A DNA stretch of 47,415 bases from an uncultured Collinsella sp. (GCA_900552385.1 URZI01000015.1:1-47415); one strand, 5' to 3'. Shown: positions 32,142 to 41,622, numbered from the stretch's first letter. A program made the numbers and translations. Notes: generated from the letters alone by a model not told the origin.

Positions 32142-32947
32142 AAGTTCTCTCCTTTTGTCACAGTCCACCATTGGCAAGGGTTCAGTATTTTAATCGTATG
32201 TCGGGGGTCGACCCCGGCGTCAACTGCAGAGTTCATCAAGATATCCACGAACGGCTCTTCGGAGCGGTCGTGGCCGAGCAGAATCACGCTCAGACCACGC
32301 AAGGCAAGGTCCTGAGCCACGTGGTAGCCGGCCTCTCCAGTCACAATAACATCTGCGCCCGCGGCGATGGCAAGCTCACCAAAATCGCCGAGGGAGCCGC
32401 CAAGAATGGCGACGGTGCGGCACGGGTGCTCGGCATCGCCCCATACGCGCGGGTCGCTGCCAAAGGCCGTGGCGACACGGTTGGCGAGATTACGCAGGTT
32501 GCAGGCGTCGTGGAGGGTCGCGAGTGCGCCCAGACCGGTGAGCTCAGGCTCGTCCACATGCTCCAGCGAGCTCATGGGCTCAGCGCCCAGCAACCCACTC
32601 AGGCGAACGCGCGCTTCGTGCGAGCGGTCCAGGTTGGTGTGAAGCGAGATAATGCTCACGCCGCAACGAGCTGCCTCGTACAGCGCAGCGCTGCACTGGG
32701 GACGCGCAGAATCGGCCGGACAAAAGACCTCGGGCGCCTTGATGTAGATGGGATGATGCGTCAGCAGCACGTTGGCGCCGGCCTCGAGAGCGCGGTGCAC
32801 GTTGGCTTCGGTTGCGTCGAGTGCACAGGCCACGCCGGTAATCCCGGCGGCAGGGTCGCCCACGGAAAGGCCTACATGGTCCCAGGGTTCGGCGTCCGTC
32901 TTGGGATAGCGTGCCAGCAGGGCGCGCTCGAGCTCGGCGACGATCAT
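32138..32947 (-). CDS. NIF3-like dinuclear-metal protein (YqfO/YbgI family)
   Basis: A 269-residue protein of the NIF3 family. The N-terminal EPWDHVGLSVGDP and LLTHHPIYIKA provide the metal-binding histidines, and the C-terminal GEAGYHVAQDLALRGLSVILLGHDRSE supplies the rest. Family members bind two metal ions; some have been linked to GTP cyclohydrolase-like or tRNA-related roles. The gene overlaps both neighbours by four bases (ATGA), so the three are translationally linked. Confidence 0.9.
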   Translation of the reverse strand: MIVAELERALLARYPKTDAEPWDHVGLSVGDPAAGITGVACALDATEANVHRALEAGANVLLTHHPIYIKAPEVFCPADSARPQCSAALYEAARCGVSIISLHTNLDRSHEARVRLSGLLGAEPMSSLEHVDEPELTGLGALATLHDACNLRNLANRVATAFGSDPRVWGDAEHPCRTVAILGGSLGDFGELAIAAGADVIVTGEAGYHVAQDLALRGLSVILLGHDRSEEPFVDILMNSAVDAGVDPRHTIKILNPCQWWTVTKGENL

Positions 32948-34122
32948 GCGGCACCTACGATCGAGAGCAGGGCCTGGGCAAATTCATCCAGGTCAGCGGG
33001 ATTCACGCGGTCATCGAACGAGATTCGCAGCGCACCCAGCGCCTGCTCGCGACCAATGCCCATGGCGCTGAGCACGTGGCTCGGGTCCATGCTGCCACTC
33101 GAGCAAGCCGATCCGGCCGAAACCTCAAAGCCGGCGGCATCGAGCTTGATGATGAGCTCCTCGGAGTCCATGCCGTCGACGTAGATCGAAACCATACCCG
33201 GCAGACGATCGGCCTGCGCGTAGTCGCCCATCGTGGCGTGAATGCGAGGATGGGCCGTAAGCGTGGCGTAGAGCTTATCGGACAGGGCCTGCAGCGTCGC
33301 ACGCTCCTGGCCCACATTCGGCAGCAACACGGAAGCGGCAGCGGCAAAAGCCAGCTGCGTGCGCAGATCCTGCGTACCGGCGCGACGGCCGGCTTCCTGT
33401 CCACCGCCAAAGATGCGCGGACGCAGCGGCGTGCGGTTCTTAAGGTAGAGTGCACCGGATGCCACAGGGCCGCCGATCTTGTGCGCGGCAACGGTCATGG
33501 AATCGACGCCCAGCTCGGTGACATCGAGCGGAATATGCAAGTAGCCCTGGATGGCATCGGTATGAAACAAGGCGCCGGCAGCATGTGCGGCGGCGGCCAG
33601 CTCACGGATGGGCTGCACCACGCCGGTCTCGTTGTTGGCGACCATAATGCTTACAAGCGCAACGTCGTCGCCGAGCAGCTCGACAAGCGTGGCAGGCTCT
33701 ATGTAGCCCGCGCGGCAGGGCTGCACCAAGTCGACGGTAAAGCCGGCGGCACGCAGCAGCGGCAGGTTGTCCAGAATCGAATCGTGCTCGATGGCCGAAA
33801 CGATTACGCGATTGCGCTTGCGATCGCGCTGACGAGCGCCCTCGGCAAGACCGAGCAGCGCCAGCTGGTTGGCCTCGGTACCGCCGTTGGTAAGGATGAT
33901 CTCGGACGGGCGAACGCGTGCGCCAAAGCTACGGGCGATCTCGCGACGGGCGACTTCCAGGCGTGCGGCGGCCTTGCGGCCAAGCGAGTGCAGCGAGTTG
34001 GGGTTGACGCCGGCAAGCTCGCTGTTGTCGTACTCGCGCTGCGCAAGGAGCGCCTCGGCGCGCATGGGCGTCGAGGCAGCATAGTCAAGATTCACGGGTA
34101 TGCGGTTTTGACCTGCGGTCAT
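32944..34122 (-). CDS. Cysteine desulfurase (NifS/IscS family)
   Basis: A 392-residue PLP enzyme that removes sulfur from cysteine for Fe-S clusters or tRNA thiolation. Features include LDYAASTPMR at the start, NGGTEANQLALLG, NNETGVVQPI, HTDAIQGY, the PLP lysine in AAHKIGG (about 206) and the sulfur-carrying cysteine in SACSSGSMDPSHVL. The long Cys loop places it in the group I NifS/IscS type. No scaffold protein or mnmA is adjacent, so the acceptor is unclear. The stop overlaps the NIF3 start by four bases. Confidence 0.93.
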   Translation of the reverse strand: MTAGQNRIPVNLDYAASTPMRAEALLAQREYDNSELAGVNPNSLHSLGRKAAARLEVARREIARSFGARVRPSEIILTNGGTEANQLALLGLAEGARQRDRKRNRVIVSAIEHDSILDNLPLLRAAGFTVDLVQPCRAGYIEPATLVELLGDDVALVSIMVANNETGVVQPIRELAAAAHAAGALFHTDAIQGYLHIPLDVTELGVDSMTVAAHKIGGPVASGALYLKNRTPLRPRIFGGGQEAGRRAGTQDLRTQLAFAAAASVLLPNVGQERATLQALSDKLYATLTAHPRIHATMGDYAQADRLPGMVSIYVDGMDSEELIIKLDAAGFEVSAGSACSSGSMDPSHVLSAMGIGREQALGALRISFDDRVNPADLDEFAQALLSIVGAA

Positions 34123-34128
34123 AAGGGT

Positions 34129-34800
34129 TTATGCCTCCTGTGCGGCCTCGTTGCCCAGCTTCTGCAGCAGCGCAACCTCGGCGGCGGGATCTTCGGACTT
34201 AAATACGGCGGAGCCGGCCACCAGGACATTGGCGCCGGCCTTGACGACCTCGGCAATGTTTTTGGAAGAGATACCGCCGTCGACCTCGATCATGGGCGAC
34301 ACGCCGTGGCGCTCGCACATGGCTTTGAGCTCGTGGAGCTTAGCAATGGTGCCCGGGATAAAGCTCTGGCCACCAAAGCCGGGGTTCACGCTCATGAGCA
34401 GCACCATGTCGACAACGTCGATGATGCTTTCGAGCACGCAGACGGGGGTGGCGGGGTTGAGCACCACACCGGCCTTGACGCCGCGCTGCTGCAGATGGGT
34501 GAGCGTGCGGTGCAGATGCGTGGAAGCCTCGTAGTGCACGGTGATCATGTCGGCACCGGCGTCGGCGTACCAATCGACCGTCTCGTCGGGGTTCGACACC
34601 ATCAGGTGCGCGTCGACCGGCACGTCGGTGGAGCGCTTGACGGCCTTGAGGATGTCAACGCCAAAGGTGAGGTTGCCGGTAAAGTGACCGTCCATGACGT
34701 CGAAGTGCACGTAGTCGGCTCTGGCGATCTTGTCGAGCTCGCCCCTCAGGTTGGCCATGTCGGCCGAAAGGACGGATGGAGCGATTTTGATGGAACCCAT
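34129..34800 (-). CDS. rpe: Ribulose-phosphate 3-epimerase
   Basis: A 223-residue TIM-barrel enzyme interconverting ribulose 5-phosphate and xylulose 5-phosphate in the pentose phosphate pathway. Active-site segments are APSVLSADMANL, HFDVMDGHF, DAHLMV, SVNPGFGGQSF and EVDGGIS, which hold the metal ligands and both catalytic aspartates. The ATG follows AGAAAGG by nine bases. It lies 6 bases before the cysteine desulfurase gene. Confidence 0.96.
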   Translation of the reverse strand: MGSIKIAPSVLSADMANLRGELDKIARADYVHFDVMDGHFTGNLTFGVDILKAVKRSTDVPVDAHLMVSNPDETVDWYADAGADMITVHYEASTHLHRTLTHLQQRGVKAGVVLNPATPVCVLESIIDVVDMVLLMSVNPGFGGQSFIPGTIAKLHELKAMCERHGVSPMIEVDGGISSKNIAEVVKAGANVLVAGSAVFKSEDPAAEVALLQKLGNEAAQEA

Positions 34801-34818
34801 GGTGGTAGCCTTTCTGCG

Positions 34819-35826
34819 CTAGTCGGCGAGTCCGTAGAACTCTTGAGAGGGGACGCGGTCGGTGAGAATCTCGAGCGCCCTATCCAAAGTAACACCGTTG
34901 TAGAGCGTTTGCTCCACGGCAAAGGTGAGCGGGATGTCTACGCCCAGTGAACGGGCGAGCTCGCTGACGCTGCGGGCCGCGACGGCGCCCTCAACCACCA
35001 TATGCGTGCGTGCCTGGTACTCGTCGAGCGAAACGCCATGAGCGAACTCGTAGCCAAAGGTGCGGTTGCGCGAATGCTCCGAGGTGCAGGTGGCGATAAG
35101 GTCGCCCATGCCAGCAAGTCCCATGCAAGTCATGGCCTGGCCGCCGCGGGCGTGCACCAGGCGGCTGATCTCGGCCAGGCCGCGCGTCATGATAAGGGCG
35201 AGTGTGTTGTCGCCCGCGCCGGTACCGGCAGAGATGCCGCACACAATAGCGATGACGTTTTTCATGGCGCCGCAGACCTCGACACCGGTCATGTCCTGCG
35301 ACAGGTAGATGCGGAAGGCCGTGGATAGAAGCAGGTCCTTAAAGGTCTCCCCTACCTGCGGGTCTTCGCTGGCGATGACGGCGGCAGAAAGCCCGCCGCG
35401 GCAGATCTCCTCGGCATGGTTGGGGCCCGAGAGCGCCGCCACGCGCGCCTCGTTGCCGATCTCGCTGGCGATGACCTCGCTCATGAGCAGGCCGGATTCG
35501 GGCTCAATACCCTTGGTGAGGCAAAGCACCGGGGTATCGGTGGCGATAAAGGGCGCGGCCTGGTGGCACACGCTGCGAAGGTGCGTCGAAGGAACGGCGA
35601 AGATGATGGCCTCGGCGCCGTCGATCGCCTGGGTCAGATCCGTCGTGGCGACGACGTTGCCGGGCAGCTCGTAGCCCACCAAATACCGGGGGTTGCGGTG
35701 TTCGCCATTGATGCCGGCGGCCGTCTGCTCGCTGTGGGCCCACATGGTCACGCGCTCGGCTCGCGCGGCGGCGAGGCCGGCGACGGCGGTTCCCCAGGAG
35801 CCGGAGCCAATCAGCGCAACATTCAT
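34819..35826 (-). CDS. gpsA: NAD(P)-dependent glycerol-3-phosphate dehydrogenase
   Basis: A 335-residue enzyme reducing dihydroxyacetone phosphate to sn-glycerol 3-phosphate, the backbone for phospholipids. The Rossmann motif GSGSWGTAVAGLAA is at residues 7-20, with GPNHAEEI and the catalytic lysine in GAMKNVIAI further on. It sits 9 bases after plsY, whose product uses glycerol 3-phosphate. Confidence 0.96.
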   Translation of the reverse strand: MNVALIGSGSWGTAVAGLAAARAERVTMWAHSEQTAAGINGEHRNPRYLVGYELPGNVVATTDLTQAIDGAEAIIFAVPSTHLRSVCHQAAPFIATDTPVLCLTKGIEPESGLLMSEVIASEIGNEARVAALSGPNHAEEICRGGLSAAVIASEDPQVGETFKDLLLSTAFRIYLSQDMTGVEVCGAMKNVIAIVCGISAGTGAGDNTLALIMTRGLAEISRLVHARGGQAMTCMGLAGMGDLIATCTSEHSRNRTFGYEFAHGVSLDEYQARTHMVVEGAVAARSVSELARSLGVDIPLTFAVEQTLYNGVTLDRALEILTDRVPSQEFYGLAD

Positions 35827-35835
35827 GACTCTCTC

Positions 35836-36519
35836 CTACTTATCGTCGGGCTCGGTGACGCGCTTGGTAAACGAGAGCTTGGACTCCTTACCGGTCATGA
35901 GCTTTTTGATGTTCGCACGATGGGCCCACACCACGGTGATGCCGATCATCGCCATGCAAAACTTAAGTCCCAGGCTGCTGTACGGAAAGACCGTGCAGGC
36001 AGCGATGGGAAGACCGATGGCAGCGGCAAGCGAGCCCACAGACACAAACTTGGTGATGGCGACGGCCACGATAAACATGCCCAGCAGCGACAGGCCAATA
36101 GGCCAGTACCAGGCGAGGATGACACCCAGACCAACTGCGATACCCTTGCCGCCGTGGAAGTTGAGATAGGGCGAGAAGATATGGCCCCACACGGCTGCCA
36201 GGCAAATGACGCCGAGCATCCAGTCGCCGGGGGCTCCGGGCGCCATGATGTTCGGCGGAAAGCCATAGCCCACGCTCGCGATGAGCGGACGGGCGATAAG
36301 GACGCAGACGGCGCCCTTAAGGCAGTCGAGCAGCAGCGTGAGCGCGGCCACCTTGGGGCCGGCCACGCGCAGCGCGTTAGTGGTGCCGATGTTGCCGGAG
36401 CCCGCCTTGCGAATGTCGGTGTGGTTGAACACGCGGCCCAGGATCAGGCCAAACGGAATCGCCCCGATAAAGAACGAGACCACGGCGCAGATGGCGGTCA
36501 GCAGAATCGGATTATGCAT
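35836..36519 (-). CDS. plsY: Glycerol-3-phosphate acyltransferase PlsY
   Basis: A 227-residue integral membrane enzyme that acylates glycerol 3-phosphate from acyl phosphate, the first step of phospholipid synthesis. The three family loops are present: FGLILGRVF and DIRKAGSGNIGTTNALRVAG, then NFHGGKGIAVGLG, with several hydrophobic helices. The start at 36519 follows AAGGAG by eight bases; it overlaps the end of der by eight bases. The acyl-phosphate supplier PlsX is not in this window. Confidence 0.95.
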   Translation of the reverse strand: MHNPILLTAICAVVSFFIGAIPFGLILGRVFNHTDIRKAGSGNIGTTNALRVAGPKVAALTLLLDCLKGAVCVLIARPLIASVGYGFPPNIMAPGAPGDWMLGVICLAAVWGHIFSPYLNFHGGKGIAVGLGVILAWYWPIGLSLLGMFIVAVAITKFVSVGSLAAAIGLPIAACTVFPYSSLGLKFCMAMIGITVVWAHRANIKKLMTGKESKLSFTKRVTEPDDK

Positions 36520-37846
36520 CCTTTTGCTCCTTCTTCCTAAAGAAGAGTCGAATGGGTGTGCCGGCAAAGTCGAAGGTCGAGCGCATGCGGTTCTCGATGT
36601 AGCGCTGATAGGTGTCGTTGACCAGATCGCTGTGGTTGACGAAGAACGTGAACGTCGGCGGGTTGACGCCCGTCTGGGTCACGTAGTGCATGCGCAGGCG
36701 GCGCTTGCCGTCCACCACGGTATGACCGAACTCGCGCAGATCGGTGAGGAACGTGTTGAGGCGCGAGGTGCTGATCTTCTGAGAGCGCGTCTTTTCGGCG
36801 GCGTCGACCATCGCCCAGATCTTCTCGACGCTGCGGCCAGTGAGTGCAGAGATGCGCAGGTACTGGGCCCAGGGAGCCATGACGCCCAGACGGCGGTCGA
36901 TGGTCTCCATGCAGGCCTCGCGCTTGCGGTCATCGTCGAGCAGGTCCCACTTGTTGAGCAGCACCACGATGGCGCAGCCGCGCTCGATGGCCAAGCCCAT
37001 GACCTTCTGGTCCTGCTCGGTGACGCCCACGGAGGCGTCGACGACGAGCAGCGCCACGTCGGCGCGGTCGATGGCGCGCAGGCCGCGGACCATCGAGTAG
37101 TACTCGATGTTTTCGTACACGGTGCTCTTCTTGCGGATGCCCGCGGTGTCGACCATGCGGTAGTGCGTGCCGTTACGCTCGACGACCGTGTCGATGGCGT
37201 CGCGTGTGGTGCCGGCAATGTTGGACACGATGGAGCGGTCGGCGCCCAGGATGCGGTTGAACAGCGAGGACTTACCGGCGTTGGGGCGGCCGATGATGGC
37301 GACGTTCAGCGCATCGGGGAACTCGTCGGCGACTTCGTCCTCTTCCTCCGGAAGCAGGGCAACGATATCGTCGAGCAGGTCGCCCGTGCCGTGGCCGTGC
37401 AGGGCCGAGAGCGGCGTGGGCTCGCCGATACCGAGCGAATAGAACTCCCAGATGCTGTCGTTCTCGCGATCGGGGTTGTCGAGCTTGTTCACCAGCAGAA
37501 AGACCGGCTTGTCGCAGCGCTTGAGCATGCGGGCGACCGACTCGTCCTCCTCGGTGACGCCGGTGCGGCCGTCGACCACAAACAGGATGACGGCGGCTTC
37601 CTCGGCGGCGGCGAGGGCCTGGTCGCGAATGGACGTGGCAAACACGTCATCGCTCTTGAGCGGCTCGATGCCGCCCGTGTCGACGATGGTGAACTCGCGG
37701 CCGTTCCAATCGGCCGTGTGGTACGAGCGGTCGCGCGTGACGCCGCGGGACTCGTGGACGATGGCGTCCGAGGTCTGGGCCAGGCGGTTAACGAGCGTGG
37801 ACTTGCCCACGTTGGGGCGTCCGACGACGGCGACGATAGGTTTCAT
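36512..37846 (-). CDS. der: Ribosome biogenesis GTPase Der (EngA)
   Basis: A 444-residue protein with two tandem GTPase domains and a C-terminal KH-like domain, needed for 50S assembly. The first P-loop GRPNVGKS is at residues 9-16 and the second reads GRPNAGKSS. The switch motif DTGG and both NKxD motifs (NKLD, NKWD) are visible. The start follows AAAGGAG by five bases; the longer upstream frame has no family similarity. The end overlaps plsY by eight bases. Confidence 0.97.
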   Translation of the reverse strand: MKPIVAVVGRPNVGKSTLVNRLAQTSDAIVHESRGVTRDRSYHTADWNGREFTIVDTGGIEPLKSDDVFATSIRDQALAAAEEAAVILFVVDGRTGVTEEDESVARMLKRCDKPVFLLVNKLDNPDRENDSIWEFYSLGIGEPTPLSALHGHGTGDLLDDIVALLPEEEDEVADEFPDALNVAIIGRPNAGKSSLFNRILGADRSIVSNIAGTTRDAIDTVVERNGTHYRMVDTAGIRKKSTVYENIEYYSMVRGLRAIDRADVALLVVDASVGVTEQDQKVMGLAIERGCAIVVLLNKWDLLDDDRKREACMETIDRRLGVMAPWAQYLRISALTGRSVEKIWAMVDAAEKTRSQKISTSRLNTFLTDLREFGHTVVDGKRRLRMHYVTQTGVNPPTFTFFVNHSDLVNDTYQRYIENRMRSTFDFAGTPIRLFFRKKEQKDA

Positions 37847-37856
37847 CTGCACTCCT

Positions 37857-39299
37857 TTAATGGGTAGGGTTAGTGGAAATGTTAGAGTCCGCGGGCACAA
37901 TGCCAAGGATGTGCTCCAGGGTATCGAGCAGCTCATGCGGCATGGTCGACACCACATGAACCTCGGCGCCGCGACTGGCAAGGCTTGCGAGTAAATCGTC
38001 ACGATGATACTCGTCAAGCGTCATGCCGTCAGCGTTGAACATGAGCTTAGGCACAAAGAGCATAACCCCCGAGAGGTCCTGCGGCAGCTGCTCCAGAATG
38101 TCACACGCGACGATGAGGCCGGTCACGTCCACGTTGCCGCCAAAGTAGCGGTTCTTGATGGCTGTGACAGTGCCGGCGAGACCATGCGGCGACTCCACAA
38201 AGCGCGCCACGGTGTCGCGTGCGCTGGCGCCCGAGAGGCACAGCAGGTGCTGGTTGCGCTCGGCGATGCCAGCGCGGACGCGGCACAGGCGCTCGGCGTC
38301 GGCAGCAAGTACATCGTCGGTCTCGTCCAGATACGAGCGGATCATGCCGATACCGTCGTAGTACTGCGGATAGCCGTCGTAAAAGTCCGCCTCGGGCGGA
38401 TCGATGCCGGCGTCCAGGTAAAACTCGTCGCTCATCTGGAAGGTGTGGCGGCCAAAACGCTCGAAGGCACGGTCCTGGTAGGGACGGATCATGGCAATGG
38501 TCTCGCGCGCCAGTTCGGGCTTGTCGCTGTATGACCAGCTAAAGCGGTTTTGGTGCTTGGTAAAACCGAGCGGCACGATGCCCAGGCTTGTGATTTGCTC
38601 GTGCTCCTCGCAAAAGCGCAGGGTCTTTTCCAGCTCCTCGCCGTCGTTCATGCCGGGGCACAACACGATCTGCGCGTGAATCTCGATGCCGGCGGCCATG
38701 ATGGCCTCGAGTACGTCCATGCCGCGCTGGGCGTTGCGGCCCATCATACGGCGGCGGACGTCGGGGCTCACGGCATGGACCGACACGTTCATAGGGCTCA
38801 TGTTGCGTTGGATGACGTTTTGCACGTCCTCATCGGTGAGGTTCGTGAGCGTGACGAAGTTGCCCTGCAAAAAGCTCAGACGGTAGTCGTCGTCGCGAAT
38901 ATAGAGCGTGGAGCGGCCGCCCTTGGGGAGCATCGTCATAAAGCAGAACACGCAGGCGTTTACGCAGGTACGCATGCCGTCAAAGATGGGGCCATCGAAC
39001 TCCAAACCCCAATCCTCGCCCGGGAAGCGGTCGAGCTCGACGGGGGTGACGCTGTTGTCGCGCGGGTCGAATACCTCAAGCTCGACGGTGTCGTCGTCTG
39101 CCTCCCAGAGCCACACGATCATGTCGGTGAGCACCTCACCGTTGACCGTGAGCACGCGCATGCCCGGCTCGATACCCACATCCCACGCGGGCGATTCGGG
39201 ACGTACGTTCTTTACGAGCGCGCCCTCACCCGGCTCGGGGTCGCGGCTGCGCCCGTAATCGGCCACTTCGGCGGCGTATGCGGGTACGGTCTGGTCCAT
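37857..39299 (-). CDS. DUF512 radical-SAM protein with N-terminal PDZ-like domain
   Basis: A protein of about 480 residues. A PDZ-like segment at about 25-75 (VKNVRPESPAWDVGIEPGMRVLTVNG) is followed by a CxxxCxxC radical-SAM motif in CVNACVFCFM and then the DUF512 domain with AGIDPPEADFYDGYPQYYDGIGM. DUF512 proteins commonly neighbour der in anaerobes; their reaction is not established. The ATG at 39299 lies 2 bases beyond the ispH stop and has only a distant GGAG, so translation is probably coupled to ispH. Confidence 0.88.
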   Translation of the reverse strand: MDQTVPAYAAEVADYGRSRDPEPGEGALVKNVRPESPAWDVGIEPGMRVLTVNGEVLTDMIVWLWEADDDTVELEVFDPRDNSVTPVELDRFPGEDWGLEFDGPIFDGMRTCVNACVFCFMTMLPKGGRSTLYIRDDDYRLSFLQGNFVTLTNLTDEDVQNVIQRNMSPMNVSVHAVSPDVRRRMMGRNAQRGMDVLEAIMAAGIEIHAQIVLCPGMNDGEELEKTLRFCEEHEQITSLGIVPLGFTKHQNRFSWSYSDKPELARETIAMIRPYQDRAFERFGRHTFQMSDEFYLDAGIDPPEADFYDGYPQYYDGIGMIRSYLDETDDVLAADAERLCRVRAGIAERNQHLLCLSGASARDTVARFVESPHGLAGTVTAIKNRYFGGNVDVTGLIVACDILEQLPQDLSGVMLFVPKLMFNADGMTLDEYHRDDLLASLASRGAEVHVVSTMPHELLDTLEHILGIVPADSNISTNPTH

Positions 39300-39301
39300 G
39301 G

Positions 39302-40201
39302 TTAGCGGCAAAGCTCCTTGATGCGCGTGACGGCGCGTTCGATGTGTTCTTGTGGGGTGGAGGCTCCGGCAGTGATGCCGATGTGGTGAGCGTCGGTAAA
39401 CCACGCGGCCTGGAGCTCGGAAGCTTCCTCGATGTGATACGTGCGCTCGCAGGCGTCTGCGCAAATCTGCGCCAGGCGGCGGGTGTTGCCCGAGTTCTTG
39501 CCGCCCACCACGACCATGCAGTCGCAGCATTTGGCAAGTGTGGCTGCTGCCTGTTGACGCTCGCTCGTGGCGGCGCAGATGGTGTTGATCACGCGCAGCT
39601 CCTGCACGCGCGGGGTGATGGCAGCCACGACCTCGGCGAGGTTCTGCGCGGTCTGGGTGGTCTGCACAACCAAGCCCACCTTGCCCTTGAGCGGCAAAGC
39701 GTTGGCATCGGCGGCACAGCTCACGACCTGCGCATCATTGCCGGCGTGACCCAGAATGCCCTCGACCTCGGGATGCCCCGGCTCACCCACGACCATCACG
39801 TGGTAGCCCTCGCGCACCAGGCGCTCGGCTGCCACGTGAACCTTCTTGACGTAAGGGCAGGTTGCGTCGATGACGTTAAGGCCACGCTCGCGAGCGGCAT
39901 CGATGACCTGCGGCACCACACCGTGGGCGCGGATGATCACGGTGCCGGTTGCGGCATTATCAAGGTTCTCGGCCAAGCCAACGCCTGCCTCAGCGAGCTC
40001 GCGTACCACGATGGGGTTATGAATGAGCGGTCCCAAGGTATGGACCTGAGTGCTCTCCCTTGTCTGCGGCGCGGCGGCCAGCGCCATGTCGAGCGCGCGC
40101 TGTACGCCGTAGCAAGTGCCGGCGTGGGCTGCAATCTCGATGGTGGGCGCGCCGTCCTGGTCGGACGCAGTCGCGGCAATATTCGTCACGTTCTCACTCA
40201 T
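39302..40201 (-). CDS. ispH: 4-hydroxy-3-methylbut-2-enyl diphosphate reductase IspH
   Basis: A 299-residue iron-sulfur enzyme, the last step of the MEP isoprenoid pathway. The three cluster cysteines are Cys30 in GTCYGV, that in DATCPYVKKVH and that in NTICAATSERQ. Histidines in LGPLIHNP and the GEPGHPEVEG motif are present. The ATG lies 2 bases after the plsC stop. The isoprenoid product also feeds MiaA, encoded elsewhere in this window. Confidence 0.96.
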   Translation of the reverse strand: MSENVTNIAATASDQDGAPTIEIAAHAGTCYGVQRALDMALAAAPQTRESTQVHTLGPLIHNPIVVRELAEAGVGLAENLDNAATGTVIIRAHGVVPQVIDAARERGLNVIDATCPYVKKVHVAAERLVREGYHVMVVGEPGHPEVEGILGHAGNDAQVVSCAADANALPLKGKVGLVVQTTQTAQNLAEVVAAITPRVQELRVINTICAATSERQQAAATLAKCCDCMVVVGGKNSGNTRRLAQICADACERTYHIEEASELQAAWFTDAHHIGITAGASTPQEHIERAVTRIKELCR

Positions 40202-40203
40202 GG

Positions 40204-40932
40204 CTAGAACCTGCCCGGATGCTCGGCGCACAGCTCGTCGCGCATGGCGTAGACGCGGTTCATGGCCTCGGACTCAAACCATTCCAGGCGCACCGTGCGC
40301 TTAAGCCCAGCCGGTGCGTCGGAAAGCGAGACGGCCTTGCCAGCACGGATCCAGCATTTCTTGGGACGCATGAGCTTTTTGCCCGCGGGCGTGATGTCGG
40401 ACCAGCCGCAGATGGCGAGCGGGTTGACGGGCGCCTTGCCCATCTGGGCGATGAGCGCAAAGCCGCCGTGGACCTCGGGCTTGATCTCGCGCGAGCGGAT
40501 GCGCGTGCCCTCGGGGAAGATCAGGACGTCCTCGCCGCGCTGCAGCGCATGCTGGGCGGCGCGCAGGCACTTCATATCGGCGGTGCCGCGCTCCACGGGG
40601 ATGCCGCCCACGCGGCTAAAGGCCCAGCGCACAATCTTGCTCTTGGCGAACTCGGACTTAAAGATGGGTCGAATGCGGCGGCCCCCAAAGAACAGAGCCG
40701 TCTCCACGGCCAAGAGCTCGGCCATCGAGGTGTGGTTGCAGATGACCACGCTGCCGCGGCCTTCCTGGCGCTCAAACAGCAGGCCAGCGTCCTCGACCTT
40801 CCAGCGCCACATGAGCTTGGAGAAGGCCCAAAGGATGGCCATGACTACGGCGACGGTGCCGCGGATGAGCACGGGGAACTCTGCATAAGGAGCGTTGTAA
40901 TAATCCTCGGGCGTCTGCTTAAACAGGCGCAT
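40204..40932 (-). CDS. plsC: 1-acyl-sn-glycerol-3-phosphate acyltransferase (PlsC family)
   Basis: A 242-residue acyltransferase that makes phosphatidic acid from lysophosphatidic acid. A hydrophobic anchor at about 21-42 precedes the catalytic motif. That motif reads NHTSMAE (His67, Glu72), so the usual HX4D is HX4E here. The EGTR motif is at 141-144 and the GGIPVERG motif at 109-116. It lies 3 bases after cmk and 2 before ispH, and works downstream of gpsA and plsY in the same gene series. Confidence 0.9.
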   Translation of the reverse strand: MRLFKQTPEDYYNAPYAEFPVLIRGTVAVVMAILWAFSKLMWRWKVEDAGLLFERQEGRGSVVICNHTSMAELLAVETALFFGGRRIRPIFKSEFAKSKIVRWAFSRVGGIPVERGTADMKCLRAAQHALQRGEDVLIFPEGTRIRSREIKPEVHGGFALIAQMGKAPVNPLAICGWSDITPAGKKLMRPKKCWIRAGKAVSLSDAPAGLKRTVRLEWFESEAMNRVYAMRDELCAEHPGRF

Positions 40933-40935
40933 GGG

Positions 40936-41622
40936 CTACCTCCTTTGGTTGATGAGGTCTTCGATAATGCGGACGACCTCGTCGATGGTGTGGGCGGTGG
41001 AGTCGACGTGTACGGCGTCCTCGGCGGGCACGAGCGGGGCGACCTCGCGGCTGCTGTCGAGCTTATCACGCTGCTTGAGGGCGTCGAGGGTCTCGTCGAC
41101 CTCGGCTTCGAGCTGCTCGGACGTGAGCGGCTGGGCGTCGTTTTGGTGACGCTGCAGCACGCGGCGGCGGGCGCGCTCGCGCGGGTCGGCGGTCAGGAAG
41201 ACCTTGACCTGCGCGTTGGGGAACACGACGGTTCCGATGTCGCGACCCTCGGCCACGATATCGCGGTCCTCGGCTGCGCGGCGCTGATGGATGAGCATGG
41301 CCGCGCGCACGCCCGGGTAGGCCGAGACCTTGGACACATTGGCGTCGACCTGCGGGGTGCGGATGGCAGCAGAGGCGTCCTGGCCGTCAATGGTCAGGCG
41401 CGTATCCTCGCCGGTGCCGTTGGTAAAGCGAATTTCGATCTGCTCGGCGAGGGCGTCGATTGCCGCCTCGTCGTCCAGATCGATGCCGCGGTCGAGCGCG
41501 GCGAAGGTGACGGCGCGATACATGGCGCCCGTGTCGAGCTTGTTAAAGCCCAACTGGCGGGCGATCTCCTTAGCGATGGTGGACTTGCCGGAACCGGCGG
41601 GGCCGTCGATGGCGACGATCAT
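40936..41622 (-). CDS. cmk: Cytidylate kinase
   Basis: A 228-residue kinase for CMP and dCMP. The P-loop GPAGSGKS is at residues 7-14, followed by LDTGAMYRAVT and the CMP-binding insert. GRDIGTVVFPNAQVKVFLTA is typical of the family. The ATG at 41622 follows AAAGGAAG; an in-frame ATG further upstream has no support. The product dCDP/CDP supports both dNTP and CDP-lipid synthesis, fitting its position beside plsC. Confidence 0.95.
   Translation of the reverse strand: MIVAIDGPAGSGKSTIAKEIARQLGFNKLDTGAMYRAVTFAALDRGIDLDDEAAIDALAEQIEIRFTNGTGEDTRLTIDGQDASAAIRTPQVDANVSKVSAYPGVRAAMLIHQRRAAEDRDIVAEGRDIGTVVFPNAQVKVFLTADPRERARRRVLQRHQNDAQPLTSEQLEAEVDETLDALKQRDKLDSSREVAPLVPAEDAVHVDSTAHTIDEVVRIIEDLINQRR

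Noticed and set aside
32911..34950. A 679-residue plus-strand frame over the cysteine desulfurase and rpe
   Set aside because: Shadow of two certain minus-strand genes; it also crosses their gene boundary without any regulatory signal.
36281..37867. A 528-residue plus-strand frame over der
   Set aside because: Antisense shadow; der is complete and conserved on the other strand.
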